Below are positions 21,189 through 21,873 of a stretch of 21,873 nt of DNA, piece by piece. Position 1 is the first letter of the stretch; each line of letters opens with the position of its first letter. A model generated the notes under the pieces. It worked only from the letters and a program-made list of their open reading frames with translations, made no database searches and was not told the origin of the DNA. Source of the stretch: a virus. The translations under genes were made by a program, and so were the position numbers. Location of the stretch: positions 1 to 21,873 of IMG/VR virus record IMGVR_UViG_3300035698_002976; one strand, 5' to 3'.

Positions 21189-21873
21189 TGGAACGATGGC
21201 AACTTAAACAGAGGCAGGGCTTGCCGTTGGAAGTAAAGATTATTATGAGCCAAAAAAGAATAAGGGAATTTTACGAACATTACCAAGGTGATGTGTATGT
21301 CAGCTTTTCGGGTGGTAAAGATTCAACGGTATTATTAGATTTAGTGCGAAGTCTTTATCCTAAAGTTCCGGCGGTGTTTGTAGACACAGGGTTAGAGTAC
21401 CCCGAAATTAGGGATTTCGTTAAAACCTTTGACAACGTTGTTTGGTTGAAACCCAAAATGCCATTTAATGAAGTCATTGAAAAGTATGGCTTTCCGGTTA
21501 TAAGCAAGGAATCAGCGAGAGGGATTAGCGATTTACAGAACCCCACAGATAAAAACCTAAAAACAAGACAGACGAGATTGCATGGCAACTGCAACGGAAC
21601 GGCGGGTATTCTTGCGAAGAAGTGGCGGTACTTGGTTGACGCACCGTTTAAGGTTTCGCCCCGGTGCTGTGATGTTATGAAAAAAAACCCTTTTAAGGCA
21701 TACGAAAAACAAACAGGACTTAAAAGCTTTGTTGGTACAATGGCGCAAGATAGCCGGCTACGGCGCCAAAAATACCTCAAATATGGGTGCAATGCTTTTG
21801 AGGGTAAGGCACAATCAACACCTATTGCGTTTTGGCTAGAGAAAGACGTATGGGAATATTTAAAAGACAAGCC
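21188..21873 (+). CDS. PAPS reductase-family / PP-loop protein, N-terminal part
   Basis: The gene is open from ATG 21188 to the window end (228 codons), so the C-terminus is missing. The PP-loop VSFSGGKDSTVLLDLV has SGGKDS at residues 41-46, which binds ATP or PAPS pyrophosphate. FVDTGLEYPEIRDF follows, and a Cys-rich section (Cys135, then RCCDVMKK with Cys160-161) precedes FVGTMAQDSRLRQ-like sequence conserved in phage members. The family adenylates or reduces sulfur substrates. Many phage copies lack the full cellular sulfate pathway, and their true substrate is unsettled (nucleotide or tRNA sulfur chemistry, or cysteine metabolism). ATG overlaps the previous stop. Confidence 0.85.
   Translation, partial: MERWQLKQRQGLPLEVKIIMSQKRIREFYEHYQGDVYVSFSGGKDSTVLLDLVRSLYPKVPAVFVDTGLEYPEIRDFVKTFDNVVWLKPKMPFNEVIEKYGFPVISKESARGISDLQNPTDKNLKTRQTRLHGNCNGTAGILAKKWRYLVDAPFKVSPRCCDVMKKNPFKAYEKQTGLKSFVGTMAQDSRLRRQKYLKYGCNAFEGKAQSTPIAFWLEKDVWEYLKDK

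Overview
The window is a 21.9 kb segment of a tailed double-stranded DNA phage (Caudoviricetes) with a siphovirus tail. Support comes from a collinear connector / tail tube / frameshifted tail chaperone / tape measure / Dit / hub / fibre order, a small holin-containing lysis cassette, and a RecT-type recombination and replication block. Every convincing gene is on the + strand, and genes are packed with 1-23 base overlaps or short gaps. No integrase, repressor, tRNA or CRISPR is visible, so lifestyle cannot be decided. The host is not identifiable. Strong AGGAG-type ribosome sites, an LLH-like holin and a DnaD-like initiator would fit a Gram-positive host, but this is inference.

Region 1 (1-3100): two tandem small zinc-ribbon proteins (the first cut by the window edge), a GT4 glycosyltransferase lodged inside the head-tail cassette, then a gp6-like connector, an HK97 gp10-like protein and a tail terminator. 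Region 2 (3106-13593): tail tube, a potential RNA pseudoknot, a tail assembly chaperone pair made by a textbook -1 frameshift (A_AAA_AAC plus stem-loop), tape measure (633 aa), Dit, hub, two small tail/baseplate proteins and an 1195-aa fibre with internal duplications, a discoidin-like domain and a C-terminal coiled coil. Region 3 (13594-14980): a promoter, a small unknown protein, an XhlA-like membrane protein, a coiled-coil peptide, an LLH-like holin that may be extended by slippage on an A9 run, and a strong intrinsic terminator. No endolysin is seen.

Region 4 (14981-21873): early/replication genes. There are several small promoters, two of them sharing a GTGCGTGCGTG spacer. Genes encode YqaJ-type exonuclease and RecT annealing protein, a DnaD-like replication protein behind an apparent leader-ORF attenuator, a RusA-like resolvase, several small zinc-ribbon and coiled-coil proteins, and a truncated PAPS-reductase-family protein.

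The most interesting signals are regulatory. A hairpin just before the late terminator displays a 10-nt loop that is the exact complement of ACCGAGGAGC, the unusual ribosome site shared by several early genes (a candidate 3'UTR-derived sRNA). A promoter / short ORF / terminator / anti-pairing arrangement stands before the replication gene. A 20-nt hairpin is duplicated exactly in front of two early genes. A nested pair of stems forms a possible pseudoknot between tail tube and chaperone. None of these has been tested; they rest on base pairing read directly from the sequence.
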